From NCBI RefSeq assembly GCF_949628215.1, contig NC_134276.1, positions 35,141,226-35,205,225 on the forward strand: a DNA stretch of 64,000 nt, in the 5' to 3' direction. The notes below the pieces were generated by a model. That model searched no databases and was not told the DNA's origin. It worked only from the letters and a program-made list of their open reading frames with translations. The translations under genes and the position numbers were made by a program. Positions 46,969 through 60,170 of the stretch are shown here, piece after piece. Source of the stretch: Phalacrocorax aristotelis. Its lineage: Eukaryota > Chordata > Aves > Suliformes > Phalacrocoracidae. Every line of letters starts with the position of its first letter. Position 1 is the first letter of the stretch.

Positions 46969-47851
46969 TCACAGAATCACAGAATCACAGAATGGTAGGG
47001 GTTGGAAGGGATCTCTGGAAATCATCTCGTCCAACCACCCTGCTTGAGCAGGCACACCCAGAGCAGGGGGCACAGGAACGCGTCCAGGCAGGTTTTGAAT
47101 GTCTCCAGGGAAGGAGACTCCATAACCTCCCTGGGCAGCCTGTGCCACTGCTCTGCCACCCTCACAGGAAAGAAGTCTTTTCTCATATTGAGGTGGAACT
47201 TCCTGTGTTCCAACTTGTGCCCATTGCCCCTTGTCCTGTCATTGGGCACCACTGAAAAGAGTCTGGTCCCATCCTCTTGACACCCTCTCTTTACACATTT
47301 ATAAGCACTGATGAGATCCCCCCTCAGTCTTCTTTTCTTCAGGCTGAACAAACCCAAGTCTCTCAGCCTTTCCTCATAAGGGAGATGATCCAGTCCCCTG
47401 ATCATCTTGGCAGCTCTCTGCTGGACTTGCTCAAGCAGTTCCACATGCTTCTTAAACTGGGGGTCCAAAACTGGACGCAGTACTCCAGATGTGGTCTCAC
47501 TAGGGCAGAGGTGAGGTGGAGGATAACCTCCCTCCACCTGCTGGCCACACTCCTTTGAATGCAGCCCAGGATATTGTTGGCCTTCTTGTCCACAAGGGCA
47601 CATTGCTGGCTCATGGTCAGCTTGCTGTCCACTGGAACTGCCAGGTCCTTCTCAACAAAGCTGCTTTCCGGTAGGTGAGCCCCCAACATATACCAGTGCA
47701 TGGGGTTGTTCCTCCCCAGGGGCAGGACCTTGCACTTGCTCTTGTTGAATTTCATGAGGTTCTCCTTGGCCCAGCTCTCCAGCCTGTCCAGGTCTCGCTG
47801 GATGGCAGCACATCCTTCTGGTGTATCAGCCACTCCTCCCAGCTTGGTATC
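46969..47851 (-). mobile_element. CR1 LINE, 5'-truncated (~0.88 kb)
   Basis: The 3' end TCACAGAATCACAGAATCAC is at the left. On the minus strand it encodes the C-terminal reverse-transcriptase-side part of ORF2: [20 protein letters not shown], then [60 protein letters not shown] and [20 protein letters not shown] in two frames joined by a shift. It is close in sequence to the copy at 58721-60170 over its whole length, so both come from a recently active subfamily. Inactive. Confidence 0.96.
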
Positions 47852-48959
47852 CAAGATGCACAGACTGGCACTAGTCCATACTGGTGAGAATTCCTAGTTC
47901 ATTTATAGCTAAGTGTTGAAGAAATCTAGTGAGAGAGGTTCAGAGCAGAGCCAGGGAATAAGGAAACACCATGTGGATGATCAGCAGTTCAGCATGGTTC
48001 CTCATGCTCTGTGATTTTAGTTCATAGATTCAGCTTCCAGCACGGGTGTTTTTATGACTCACAGGCAGGTCATGGATATACTTTTTTGCAGCTCTAGAAA
48101 CTGAATTCCATATGAAATATATGTGGAAAACTTGAGCTAGAATTTTTTCCACTGCCAGCCTATGGTGGGGTTTTGGACAGGATGTCTTAAGTACTGTGTC
48201 CAAGGTAGGTTGAAGATGACATTAACAGGGTAAAAGTGAAAGCTGTAAATACAGGGATGTTACCAAAACAGAAAGGAGGGGTTTGAATGTCTTGGCTTTG
48301 AAAGGATTTTGAGGTGAAGAAATAACAAGGACAGACTGCAAGGTTTCTGGACTTAGAGTCTTCAAGACCAAAATTTCCTAGCACTTCAATACTTAATAAA
48401 GCAAGCATTTAGCATACTTTCCTTTAAATAAATAGTGTGTGTTTACATCTTGAAAAATACGTGCACAATGTACTTTTGGCCAACAATTATTTTATACAAT
48501 CACACAATTATTTTGCATCACAACAGTTTATTTCATACAGTAAAAAATTATGTTAATTGAACAATGCACTGACCAAGATTTTAGCGGTAGCACCTGTGGA
48601 GCATTCCCAGGAGTTAATCCTTCGTGTATCTTGGTGGGGAATTATTAGTAGTCTGCAACAGGGTGAAAACCATCCTGCATTAGCCCACATTGTAAAAAAA
48701 CTTCTACTTTTGGGAAGAAAACACAAGATAGCTGTTACCATAGGTACTAGTGGCTGTATGAACAAGGTCTCAGTTTTACTCCAAAGAGCACCACTTAGTT
48801 GTAGACACTGAAGACATGATCAGCAGAAAAGTGGTTAATGTGCTGAGAGCTGAAAAAGAGATGATGGTGAAATGGAGCAAAAATTGCCATTTTGTACCTG
48901 ACTCTTCAGAATCCTGCCTTCGTTTGCAGCTGTATTGTGTCATCAAACCATGTGTGATC

Positions 48960-49030
48960 CATGGGGTTTCAGCTGCATGACTCCCATTAACTTTAATCAG
49001 AGTCAGGAGAATAAACTGCTGAGCAATGTA
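48960..49030. repeat. remnant of old amniote repeat
   Basis: 'gggtttcagctgcatgactc', then 'ccattaactttaatcagagt' and 'caggagaataaactgctgag' resemble the TGACTCCCATTGACTTCAAT-type core of a dispersed amniote repeat, as at 31180-31250. Diverged. Confidence 0.4.
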
Positions 49031-52000
49031 CTCTGAAAATGTACCCCTCCATTCTTAACAATTATATTACTCTGATTTGTGTAGTGGGGAAATTTTAGGA
49101 GGCAGAGCTGAATGCTCCATCATTTCAATACCCGCTCTTTGTGTATAATGAAATCGGCACTGTCTCCAGCGTGCTCCCTGCTATGGTCAACGACTGATTT
49201 CACTACACAAATGACCAAATGATTGTCTTCAGCATTTTTTTACATGAAACAGGTAAAAATCTTTCAGGGAGACATTAGTTGTGTTCTGTGCATGTGAGTG
49301 AGGTTATGCAGGATGGAAAGGCTATTTAGGAAAATTCACAGTTGTCGTCCTTTAATGAATATTGTTGCCAGGATACTGTCAAGTCACACAGGATAGCTGC
49401 GACCGTGTCAGTTCTAGTATTAAAGAGACGATGAACAAATATCAGCAGTCAGAACCAGTACCACATATTTAAGGCTAAAGCAGACATCCAGGTGCAAGAT
49501 GATATATCCCCGCTGCCATACTTCCTTGAACTATGGCAAGCATGCAAACCCCATGAAGGTCCATGCAATCAGCTCTACAGCAGTCATGCCTGTGAGATGC
49601 TGAAAAACCTCATCCCTCATTAGTGTCAGTGGCCGAGAGACATGGCTTCTCAGAAACCCAGATAGGCAGCAAGCACGTAGAGCTGGCGTCTAGCTCTCTC
49701 GTTGTATATGTGCGTCCTGGCTTTTATGCACAGGCTCAATTGTTCTGAGTAAATCATTGCTCTCGTTTACAAATCTGCATTCTGAATAATTTCTTCAACG
49801 TTCAAACACGCCCCAACCTTTTACCCAACCCTCAAAGTGCATATAAAACCTCTGAGATTTCCTGTGGGAACTTTAAAAAAACACAATAACCGCAAACTCC
49901 TCTGAAGGACAGATAAAAATGTGGTGAAAGTTTCATTAGCAACAAACTCTAGCCCTTTTAGTTGCACTAGCACCCATATTTTTTGTTCAGCGGGACAGTT
50001 TTTGCACAGATGTCAAGTTTTGCTACTTGAGGAATGTGAAAATGAGAACAGAGTTTTCAATGCATTCGGATCAGTAGGCATAATCAGTTCTCAAGACTAC
50101 CCTTCCTTATCCAGATAAACAGTAATTCTTTACAATGATTTCTGAAGTGTACCATGTTCCCATTTACTTAGACACGCAGCGCTTATAGTGGGAACCATTG
50201 AAAAGCGTTGTCCTGCATTATCTGAGGGATTTTGAAGGAAATGAAGCAAATCTCCTTTACAATACATTGTTCCTGCAAGGAAGGATCTCACAGAATCTAA
50301 TCTTTTTTTCATTCATTTTTTAGTGTAGCCTGCACAACAGAGGCAGCTCTTCAGCATCATTTGTATGATAATAGCATTATTTTGTCCAAAATATGGTGCA
50401 CATCTCAAGGACCTCCGTAGTCACATTGGGGGGATTGTTCATTCCAGACAAGGGGCAGGCAATTGTGGGGGAACAAGTCCAAACACAGTGAAGTGAAGTG
50501 AATTTCAAATATTACAGTTAGATTGTTACATTACCTTTTTTCGGCTGCCACCAAAAAGCCTTTTCAGCAAGAGGGATGTTTGGCTTCCCATGGAATTTCT
50601 GCCAGACCAGAACACACTAACCTTTTCCAAGACACTTAGCCTCCTGAACGTCACCTGTCCGCCTAATCCTGGATTGTAACAGAGCTTTAGGCAGTCAATA
50701 AATGCTTAGCCTCAAAACAGAGGTCCTTTTCAGTGTACATGGGTAATTCAAGATAAACTTCTGGGAATTTTGAGGTACAGTAGGAAGTCACTTAGACTGT
50801 AATGTCGTTTAGGTCTAGAGCCGTCTGAGGTGCCATGCATGGCCCCTGCAGCCATTCCAGTGGGGTGTGTGCTTCCTATCTGATAGTCATGATAGCCCAG
50901 GGTACCTCGTGTGGTCCTAAATATCTGTGTGAGAGCAACCAAAACCAATTTATTAATGATTTTAAGCATCTATAGGGCTGTGACAGTTCTAAAGTCTGCA
51001 GCATGGATTGCTGTTTGAGATTTAGGTAGCATATAGGGAGATTGGTTCCTTTTGTTCTTTCTCTGTGGATTATGCAGGAAGCCTAGGGGATTTGGCCACC
51101 TCATTTAGGCATTTCATTGGGAAGCCTAAAGCTGGCAATGTGAATCCCCCAAGTGCTGGTTAGAACACTGCCTGGGCTTCCACGAGTGAAACTAGGTGTT
51201 ATCTATGACGCTGTAACGAGAAGTTTTATTTTACCAAAGCAAATGATTTGGCATGGGTGCTTTAATTATAGAACCAAACCCACTTTTCCTTTTTGCAAAA
51301 TGTTAGTGAATAGATCATGAAGTACTTGTTGTAACAGGCTGTGTTTCATTCCTGGTCCTCTCAGTCCAATAAGTTTGCTGTGAATATTCAAAGTTCACTC
51401 TTGCTATTATACTGCAAAACCACATGAATCAGATGGAATGGACTTTATTTTATGCATCTTTATTGATCTACAAGATGTATTTACTCTAAGCTAGTTGTGT
51501 AGGCACTATCTATAGAAAGAGTTAGACATTGTCCAACTGTGATTCACCTGCTCCTTAAGGAAAACCATGAAATAATAAAAATAGGTAGGCTGGATAACAC
51601 TCTGGAGTATTGTCACATGTTAAGTGAATTAGATTAAACATGTGGGGTTTAATACTGTGGCCCACCCTGATATTTTTAGGGCCTTTTGAAGTGCCTTAGA
51701 GTATACTGCCTTGCCTCTATTTGGTGTAGTGAGGCACATTTCCTGTAGCCCCTGGTTTATATGTATCTCTTCTAGGTCATCTCAAATAGCCCTCCTAGGG
51801 CCACTTGCTTGCAGTGTGTGCAACTGAATCCCATGGTCAGTGAAACTAGAGGTTTCTTTATCTGATCAGATGTACGTGTTTACTCTAGGTTGTGCTCAGT
51901 ACCTTTCTAGATTCTGTTGGCTGTATTCACTTTGCCTCTTGGAGGAAGCCAACCTCACGTGTAAAGACCTGCATCCTGGACATCTACATACAAGTACCTG

Positions 52001-53734
52001 AATTCCACTGTTGCATTTTGGGGGAATTAAGTTGGATGAGATGAATGTGACCCAAGGGCTTTGAGTCTAGTGAGAAAATAACAAGTAATAGATTTTACAA
52101 TTTGAAGGCTGGGACAGAAACTGGTGAAGAAGAAACCTAGCTCAACTCACGTCAAACTGGAACATCTCTCCTTTTTATGGGGGAGATGCAGGGACCCCAA
52201 AATACTATGATTTGCTCCCAACTTAAAAGTGTAGTCAACTAAAACCACAAGTTCCATTTATGGTTGAATCTCCTTATTTTTAAACAAGGTCAATTTTGAT
52301 ATGAAAAAGCCATTTCGAAATAAAAAATGCAGAAGATTCCCTTTGAAAATGTTGAAATGTTGTGCCATTTTGAAAGTTTCACTCCTGTTTTTTTCAGATG
52401 AAATGTCAAATAAAGGCAAATCAAATTTATATAGTTTCTATCATGTGAAAAAAACATATCTTATTAAATCTATTATTCACCTATACTTTCAGGATAGCTC
52501 TACTTCTGATGTGTGAGCAGACAACTTACATATAAAACTAGCACATTGTGAATTCGTTTAAAAGAAGAAGATGACAATTCATTCTCTGTGACTTTCAACA
52601 TCGTAAAAGAATGACTGAAAATTCAGCTCCCACAATATTTGTGTTAAAAAGTTTGGCTACATCATGATTTTTACTGAGTAGACAATGAATGGAAACTAAT
52701 TTTGACTTCTAAAGAAATAAATTTGGACCATGGTTTTGCTTGGATTGAAAACAAAAATAAACTGAACTGGGCATATAAGACAAGGTCCAGTCCTCCTACT
52801 TTATGTATTTAACTTTAGCTTAAATTTTAAGCTGCTTGTTAAATGATCCTTCTATAGTAATTACCTAAGTTTTCATATGGGTGCCCTCTGGGTAGGTATT
52901 TGGGAATGATAAGTGTTTCTGAAAAAACTCTGAAAAGTTATATAGTCCGTCTACATTTGGTCATTGAGCTGGACACATCATCTCCCTGCCAAAGCCTTCA
53001 CTTTTGCATATTTGCTGTGTAGAGACTGAAACACTTAATTTAGGAGGACTGCCTCATCACAAGCTTAATATTTAAAGCTTAAATATTAGGGGCCAAGATC
53101 AGCAAGCTGGATTTTATTCTAATAGCCTAATGGCATTGTTTCCAGCCAATTGGTGAGCATTAAGGGTAGAAGGACTACAGATGTCTGTACATGCATGTTT
53201 CTATAATGGTAGCTGAGTCTTCCATGATTCCTATAATCCCTTTTTCTCCTTGCTCTAAAAAAACCCAAAAGCAAGTAGAAGTGCATCATTCATTTATGGG
53301 ATCTTTTTTAGGGAAGCATTGGTAGCTTTGCAGGGTGCAGGTGATTTGTTTGCATCATATAATATGGCTGAGATCAGGAGGAAAACAGACCAAAGTGCAA
53401 AGCTTCTGTTGACGTGTACATTGTTTTCTTAACTGTGGCCTAAAACTTCTGCAGGCAGGGACCTGCACAGGAATTAGGTTCTTATTTTTGGCAGTGACAG
53501 CTTAAATTATGGCACCATAAGGCTCAGGTTCTGGGCCCTTCCTTCAAAAGCAGCCCTGCAGCCAAATAGGTCAGACTTTCTGGGCAGTGGGTCTGCAAGT
53601 CTGGAGACTCAGATGGAGTGAATCCACACAACTTGCTCAGGATCTGGTCTTACTGCAGCAGAGAGTGTCTCTGCTGCACATGCTCACAGTACCTATGGCC
53701 TGCAGCATCCTTAAGACACCACTGGTTTCTGGAG

Positions 53735-53835
53735 TGGGTTTCCTATATGACTTTGGACAAGTCACGCTTTAGTTTCCTCATCTGCAGGCTGGGGATTATA
53801 TTGCTGGAATGAATAGAGGCTAAAATCACTGATGT
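53735..53835 (+). repeat. MIR-like SINE remnant
   Basis: 'atgactttggacaagtcacg' followed by 'tttagtttcctcatctgcag' and 'gctggggattatattgctgg' matches the MIR core order (TGACCTTGGGCAAGTCACTT, CTCAGTTTCCTCATCTGTAA, AATGGGGATAATA). This is the best of the MIR-like segments in the window. Confidence 0.65.
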
Positions 53836-55132
53836 TTGTAATTTGTGTTGATATTCTCTGAGGGGAGGCAGGCACAATAGAAGTGAAAATAAATTGTTGT
53901 GACTCTTTAGTATTTCAATAAATGGAAAAGCTCTTCAAAGTGGAGTTCAGAGCAAGTACAATAGAGTGGAAAATTACATGTGCAGAGCTAAAAAAGACGA
54001 CGGAAAGACGCGAGGAAGCAATTTCATTGCAGTCATTCTAGAAATCAATGAGATGTGTACATTTATTTGCCAGTGTGGATTATAATATTAGCAATAAGTC
54101 TCTCAAAAAAGAACAATATTGAATTTGGGCAGGCAAGGCAAATTTGAAACATCATAAAACTACAGGTCCAAGCTTGGTCATAGAAGTCCAAACTGCTTTC
54201 CACTTCCCCCTGACTATAAGTTGTTTGTAGTCGTGAAGTGGAGCTACACGTTCCTCTAGGGAGGGACAGCTGAGCAGGGTCATGGCTTTAAGATGGACCC
54301 TTGCTTTCCTCACGGACCTGCCTACAGTGGGACCAGGCATTTGACAACTCAGAGCAACAGGGGATGGTTGGAGTTTGGTGCTGGCTAAGCACAGGGTGGG
54401 CACCCTGAGCTGAGACCACCTCTATGAGTGTGTGGAGAGGGCATATGGACTGTGGGGCTTGTCGTGACTGTCTCAGGTCTGTTCATCTGAGGGGGCTAAG
54501 CATGGGCTTTGTACACACTGGAGGGGTGAGCATAGCTGTACTGAGTGGGAAAGGGAAGACAGCTTTTTCTTGGCCCATGATTTAAGAATTATTTGCCACT
54601 TGGTGAGGAGGGACTGCCCCAGAGACAATGTAGGAGGCATGTCCTGAGAGTGAATTAAGAGAACTAATTCCTTGTGGGCAAGTTATTCACATTGATTGTC
54701 ATTGTTATTCCTCTCCTTAAAATGGGACATTATTTGTAATTTCCTAACAGGGATGAGCAGGGTGTAAATACATTTTAAATATGAAGTTCTTCATGTACTT
54801 GCCATGGTCTGTGATTGTGGAAATGGCCATTTGGCAGCTTATGGGAAATTAATTTTTTTTTATCCTGACTCTTAGAGGAACAGTTATTCTCATATCAGTG
54901 TTCCTACCATAATGCTCTGCACTGTTGGTCACATCAGCAAAGGTATCAGGGCAGAATGAATGTGTATCATTCCTATGGGCATGTTCCCTCAAATTCAGCA
55001 CTGATGCATACCATGAACTGAAGTCCTTGTCATGTTCCTGCTTATGCTATGTCATGTCTGTCCCTCAGCAAGTCTCCTAAATTCCTGGATTCTCATTCTC
55101 ACACTTCTAACAAGCAGTAAATTCTCTTACAG

Positions 55133-55196
55133 AGAACTGACATTGAACCAAATCCAAGATGCAGACTACCCCCCATTCTGGGAGGTCGACAGACGT
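55133..55196 (+). other. exon-like segment with consensus splice sites
   Basis: A 64-nt stretch lies between TTCTCTTACAG and a perfect donor CGT|GTAAGT. The frame through it reads LTLNQIQDADYPPFWEVDRR, but 64 nt is not a multiple of three and no partner exon was recognised. It could be an exon of a long non-coding RNA, a cryptic exon or chance. Confidence 0.25.
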
Positions 55197-57399
55197 GTAA
55201 GTGAACATGACTTAGAGGCTGCAGCTGGGTCTATATAAACAGCAAGCACCACTTCCTCAGTTCAAATGCTCCTGAACTTGGATCTGCTAGGAATATTGGT
55301 TAGAAGCAATAACTGAAAGCTTAAGTCTCTCCTATATAAAATGCTTCCATATAGGACAATATTTTGAATTGGGGTAGGTTATACCATTTCTAGTACAGTG
55401 GAAGGATGATAGTACACAGCAGGTCATGATATGCACTAATTTTTAATAGCTATGTATCACACAAATGATAGGAGAGATAAAAGCCCTGGGAGGAGAAAAG
55501 ACGTGAAGAGGTAAAGAATGGAAAGGATAAAAGGAATCCTAAAACTCTGAAAGGCTCATACCTGAAAGCTATATGAAATGGGAGAGGAGGTTAACTGTCC
55601 TGAAGAATGAGCACAGGAAAAATCTGAGCTGTGATAATACAGTATTACTTTATTTAAATATTCTGTTTAATTCTTTTTACTTTGTGGGATCTTTTTCTTG
55701 GAAACTGGGGTCCTTTTGACACTGAAGGAGTGTTAACCCTCCTTAAAAAGCTGACCCTGCTACAAAAGGGACTGCTAAGAAAAATTGAAAACAGCCCCTT
55801 AACAATGGATGCTTCAGTTATACTGTGCAAGTGTTGGAAAGCATGTCTCAGGACTTCCAGAGGGCTGCTGCATAGAGCTGAAAAGCAATTAAGGCTGGCA
55901 AATCACTGTATAGTTTTGCACTGCCAGTCTTGAGACTGCCTCAGTAATGGTGTGACTTACCCAATTCAATATAGCCTTGAAAAGGGACCTCTTGAGCTCA
56001 GAAATGCTGTTGTGTAGACCACTTATTTGCCTTGAGGGATTGTCACAACATTTCCATGGCAATTGCTCTTGTAAGCTGAGAAACGTTCAGGAGGCTGCCA
56101 TAATATAGACACTGGATAGTATGTACCGACTTGTGTGCATATATGTGTGTGTGAAAGGCTGTCTAATGGAAAATCTATCTGACCTACTAATGTAGCTGAA
56201 CTAGCTGAGGTGTTTCTCTCAGTGCTGTAAAGATCTGTTTTTAGACCAATTTCTGAGCTTCAAGTGGATACATTTGTAGAAATCAGGATTGTTTTGTGAG
56301 TTATTTGTCAGCAGAAAAAGAAGGTTAAATGCATGAGATGATGTGTTCATAATGCACCATTTGACTATTTTGGAAGCAATTTCACTTTTGAAACTATCAG
56401 CATAAGCTTAACACAGGCAAAATGGAGCTCTTAGTATCCCCCTGAAACCCTCTTCCTTTCCTCTGCCACTGGGCATTGTATAACATTTTTTAACTCGCCT
56501 GAATCCTCTCTTCAAATCCCAATATACAGGTCATGTTAAAATCTCTCTGTTTTTTCCTATACAATATAATAACATTGGTCCTTCCCCCCACCCCTCGCTC
56601 CCAGTTATTTCCCATCTAGACCCTTATTTTCCCATCATTTCACAAACCACCATTGTGTTCAGCCACCTCAGGAAGATTTCTGAAAATTCAGTGAAAAGAT
56701 GTTCTGGGTTGGAACCTGGGACCAAATTTTCGTGAAAACCTTAAGCACTTTTCCAGTTTGCAGCTGTGCAGGTCAAACAGCAGCATTACTGGAACGTTGT
56801 GGGACTTGGCTTCTGCCCACCAACCAACTTTAACTGGAACCACCAACAGCTTGTGGCTGTAGAGAGGGGAGGCAACATGGATGTTGCTATGTCCTGAATA
56901 TACCAACAAGGTCCTTGGGGCAGTCTCTTGCAGCAATACAAATGGAGCTTGGTCTAGTTCGTGGCTGTGGCTTAGCTAAAAAGCCAGGGAAAAGAATGAA
57001 GTCTTGTCTGGTAGTATCTGTTTCTGTGGTGCTCTGTAGGTACGATGTATTTGCCACCTTATTGATGTTATTTGCCATGTACAAAAGCTATTGTCACCCA
57101 GCTACTGTTTGTGACATGTGACCTGCCTTTTCTTTTGATCTGGTGACCTGCTGTATGCTTGGCAAGGAACAAATAGCTGGGGTGTTCGGCTGCCTTTGAG
57201 AAACTTCTCTGTTATTATTTTCTTAGCTCTATGCTGGGTGCTTCTTTCCACTTTACCATGCATAACTGTTACTTACCATGGCCCACCTGGCCAATTTCAA
57301 CATGACTTAACTGTGAAAGTGGGTGAAAAACCTCCAATTCTATCAGTGGTTTTCCCTTTCTGGTGATGGATGGTACTGAGAAAACTAAGGGAAGAAGTA

Positions 57400-57660
57400 A
57401 ATAGGCAAAGGGCTGTGTCAGTTGGGAAAGGAATGAACAGTTTTACATGTCTGCAAGACATAGGACAAGGGGTGACAGGCTTAAGTTACATCAAGAGAGA
57501 ACTATGATCAAGATTTGGAAAAGTTTTCCAGCTGGAAGGACAATCAAGCATGGAAGAGACTGACTGGGGATGTTAAAGTGTCTTGAAGGTTTTTAAGGCT
57601 GGACAAATATCTGTGAAGAATAACACAGGGTTGGTTGATCATGCTGTGGTGCTGGAACTG
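57400..57660 (+). mobile_element. old CR1 (L3-like) LINE remnant
   Basis: On the + strand 'gacaaggggtgacaggctta', 'agttacatcaagagagaact', 'atggaagagactgactgggg', 'cttgaaggtttttaaggctg' and 'gacaaatatctgtgaagaat' follow the CR1 ORF2-end/3'UTR order (ACAAGGGGTAATGG, GAGGTTTTTAAGGTCAGGCT, GACAAAGCCCT). It is heavily diverged and opposite in orientation to the younger copies. Confidence 0.6.
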
Positions 57661-58720
57661 GTCTGAACAGCACTTGTGATGCCAAAGATCCTGTTCAGGC
57701 CTCGTAGATCAGCAATAAGTTTTTCCTATTCTGACCTACACCCATGACTTCAAATTCTGGAATTAAACTTTATACTGATTTCCAGCTTCACTCCTGAATT
57801 TTGCTTGTGGCCACTTAGCCTCTTGTTATGCGTGTTCATGAGGCATTTTGTTTTGTTTTGTTTTCATCAGTTTATACCTCTCAAGAGTCTAAACAGTGTC
57901 AGCCTGACTAGTTAGGATGCTTTTTACAGTGACCTACCTTGGTTTTCTATATTTCTAACCTTGAATCTTTAATCTGTCCCAATTAGCTTTACATATGGTT
58001 TCCTAAGGCTATGGAGAATATTTCAGAATTGACCCAATCAATCAGATGTGTCACACCGAGCTCAGATTGTTAACAGAACATTGACAGTTGAAAAGTATTT
58101 CATCTCTCCTTGATGCAAAGAAATTCTTCAGAAAAGGAGTCCTGAAGTATTTGTAAGATGCTTTAGGAAAGCAGTATGTTGCTGTTATTTAACCCATCAC
58201 TGGCAGATGACCTGTTGTGCTGGATCAGAGGGCAGGATAGAATTTCTGCTTCCTCTGCTGACATTTGCAGAAGCTCATCAAAAGTAGTTCATTTTTGCAT
58301 CTGTTTGTCTGCTGTGATTAGAAGAAAACCTTCCCATATGTAATCTCTCAGTCCAGCCACTCTGGATTCACATGGTGTTTAAGGGTGTACTGACTCTTTG
58401 CTGTGACATCCAGACCACCTTCTGAGTCAACAGCTGAATTATTTTCTTTTAGTGGCTCAGGCAGAGTCCTCCTATTTGAACTCTGAAACTCACAGTTACA
58501 TACAGGATATTTTCAATTACAATATCTTTTGATCTTTCTGACTGAAAGATGTGGTATGGCAATCCAGTTTTCCTGAGATCTGTTATTTGGTCCTTTTTAT
58601 ATGCTTTGTGGGGATTACAGTTACTGTGACCACTGAAGAACAATTTCATCCGCTTTCTGTATTCCTTTACAGCTTTGAGAAGTGTGCACATCTCTTGTAT
58701 TCATGTGTCTGTGTATGATT

Positions 58721-60170
58721 ACAGAATCACACAGGACCACAGAATGGTAGGAGATGGAAGGGACCTCTGGAGATCATCTTGTCCAACCACCCTGCTTCAG
58801 CAAGCACACCCAGAGCAGGGGGCACAGGAATGCGTCCAGGCAGGTTTTGAATGTCTCCAGGGAAGGAAACTCCATAACCTCCCTGGGCAGCCTGTGCCAC
58901 TGCTCTGCCACCCTCACAGGAAAGAAGTCTTTTCTCATATTGAGGTGGAACTTCCTGTGTTCCAACTTGTGCCCATTGCCCCTTGTCCTGTCATTGGGCA
59001 CCACTGAAAAGAGTCTGGTCCCATCATCCTGACACCTGCGCTTTAGATATTTATAAGCACTGATGAGATCCCCCCTCAGTCTTCTCTTCCTCAGGCTGAC
59101 AAACCCAGGTCTCTCAGCCTTTCCTCATAAGGGAGATGATCCAGTCCCCTGATCATCTTGGCAGCTCTCTGCTGGACTTGCTCAAGCAGTTCCACATGCT
59201 TCTTAAACTGGGGGTCCAAAACTGGACGCAGTACTCCAGATGTGGTCTCACTAGGGCAGAGTAGAGGTGGAGGATAACCTCCCTCTACCTGCTGGCCACA
59301 CTCCTTTGAATGCAGCCCAGGATATTGTTGGCCTTCTTGTCCACAAGGGCACATTGCTGGCTCATGGTCAGCTTGCTGTCCACCAGCACTGTCAGGTCCT
59401 TCTCAACAAAGCTGCTTTCCAGTAGGTGATCCCCCAACATATACCAGTTCATGGGGTTGTTCCTCCCCAGGGGCAGGACCTTGCACTTGCTTTTCTTGAA
59501 TTTCATGAGGTTCCCCTCGGCCCAGCTCTCCAGCCTGTCCAGGTCTCGCTGGATGGCAGCACATCCTTCTGGTGTATCAGCCACTCCTCCCAGCTTGGTA
59601 TCATCAGCAAACTTGCTGAGGTTACACTCTATCCCTTCATCCAGGTCATTGATGAATACATTGAACAGAACTGGACCCAGTACAGACCCCTGGGGAACAC
59701 CAATAGTGACAGGCCTCCATCCAGACTCTGCTCCATTGAACACAACCCTCTGAGTTCTGTTGTTGAGCCAGTTCTCTGTCTGCCCCACTGTCCACTCATC
59801 CAACCCACACCTCCTTAGCTTGCCTGTGAGGAGGCTATGGGAGACAGTGTCGAATGCCTTACTGAAGTCAAGATAGACAACATTCACTGCTCTCCCTTCA
59901 TCGACCCAGCCAGTCACGCCACCATAGAAGGCTATCAGGTTGGTCAAGCATGATATTCCCTTGGTGAATCTATGTTGACTATTTCTGATAACCTACCTGT
60001 CTTTTACATGCCTGGAGATAACTTCCATCACCTTTCTAGGGACAGAGATGAAGCTGACTGGCCTATAGTTTCCCAGGTCCTCCTTCTTGCCCTTCTTGAA
60101 GATTAGACTGACATTTGCTTTCCTCCAGTCCTTGGGCACCTGTCCTGTCCTCCACAACCTCTCAAAGATT
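58721..60170 (-). mobile_element. CR1 LINE, 5'-truncated (~1.45 kb), with reverse-transcriptase domain remains
   Basis: The longest CR1 in the window, reversed, with its 3' end ACAGAATCACACAGGACC at 58721. From 60170 leftward the minus strand encodes ERLWRTGQVPKDWRKANVSL, KKGKKEDLGNYRPVSFISV, a stop, then one 220-codon frame (59947-59285). That frame has [35 protein letters not shown] and FADDTKLGG, the catalytic FADD-type box of LINE reverse transcriptase. After further frame breaks come the ORF2 C-terminal blocks. The 5' part of ORF2, with the endonuclease, is missing, so the copy is inactive. Confidence 0.97.

Larger units (their letters stand above)
47852..58720. other. downstream intergenic region, middle part
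   Basis: About 10.9 kb lies between two CR1 copies, AT-rich and mostly unique. It contains decayed repeat remnants at 48.96, 53.7 and 57.4 kb and a small exon-like segment at 55133-55196. A TTTTG run lies at about 57845-57863. No protein-coding gene is supported. Confidence 0.75.
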
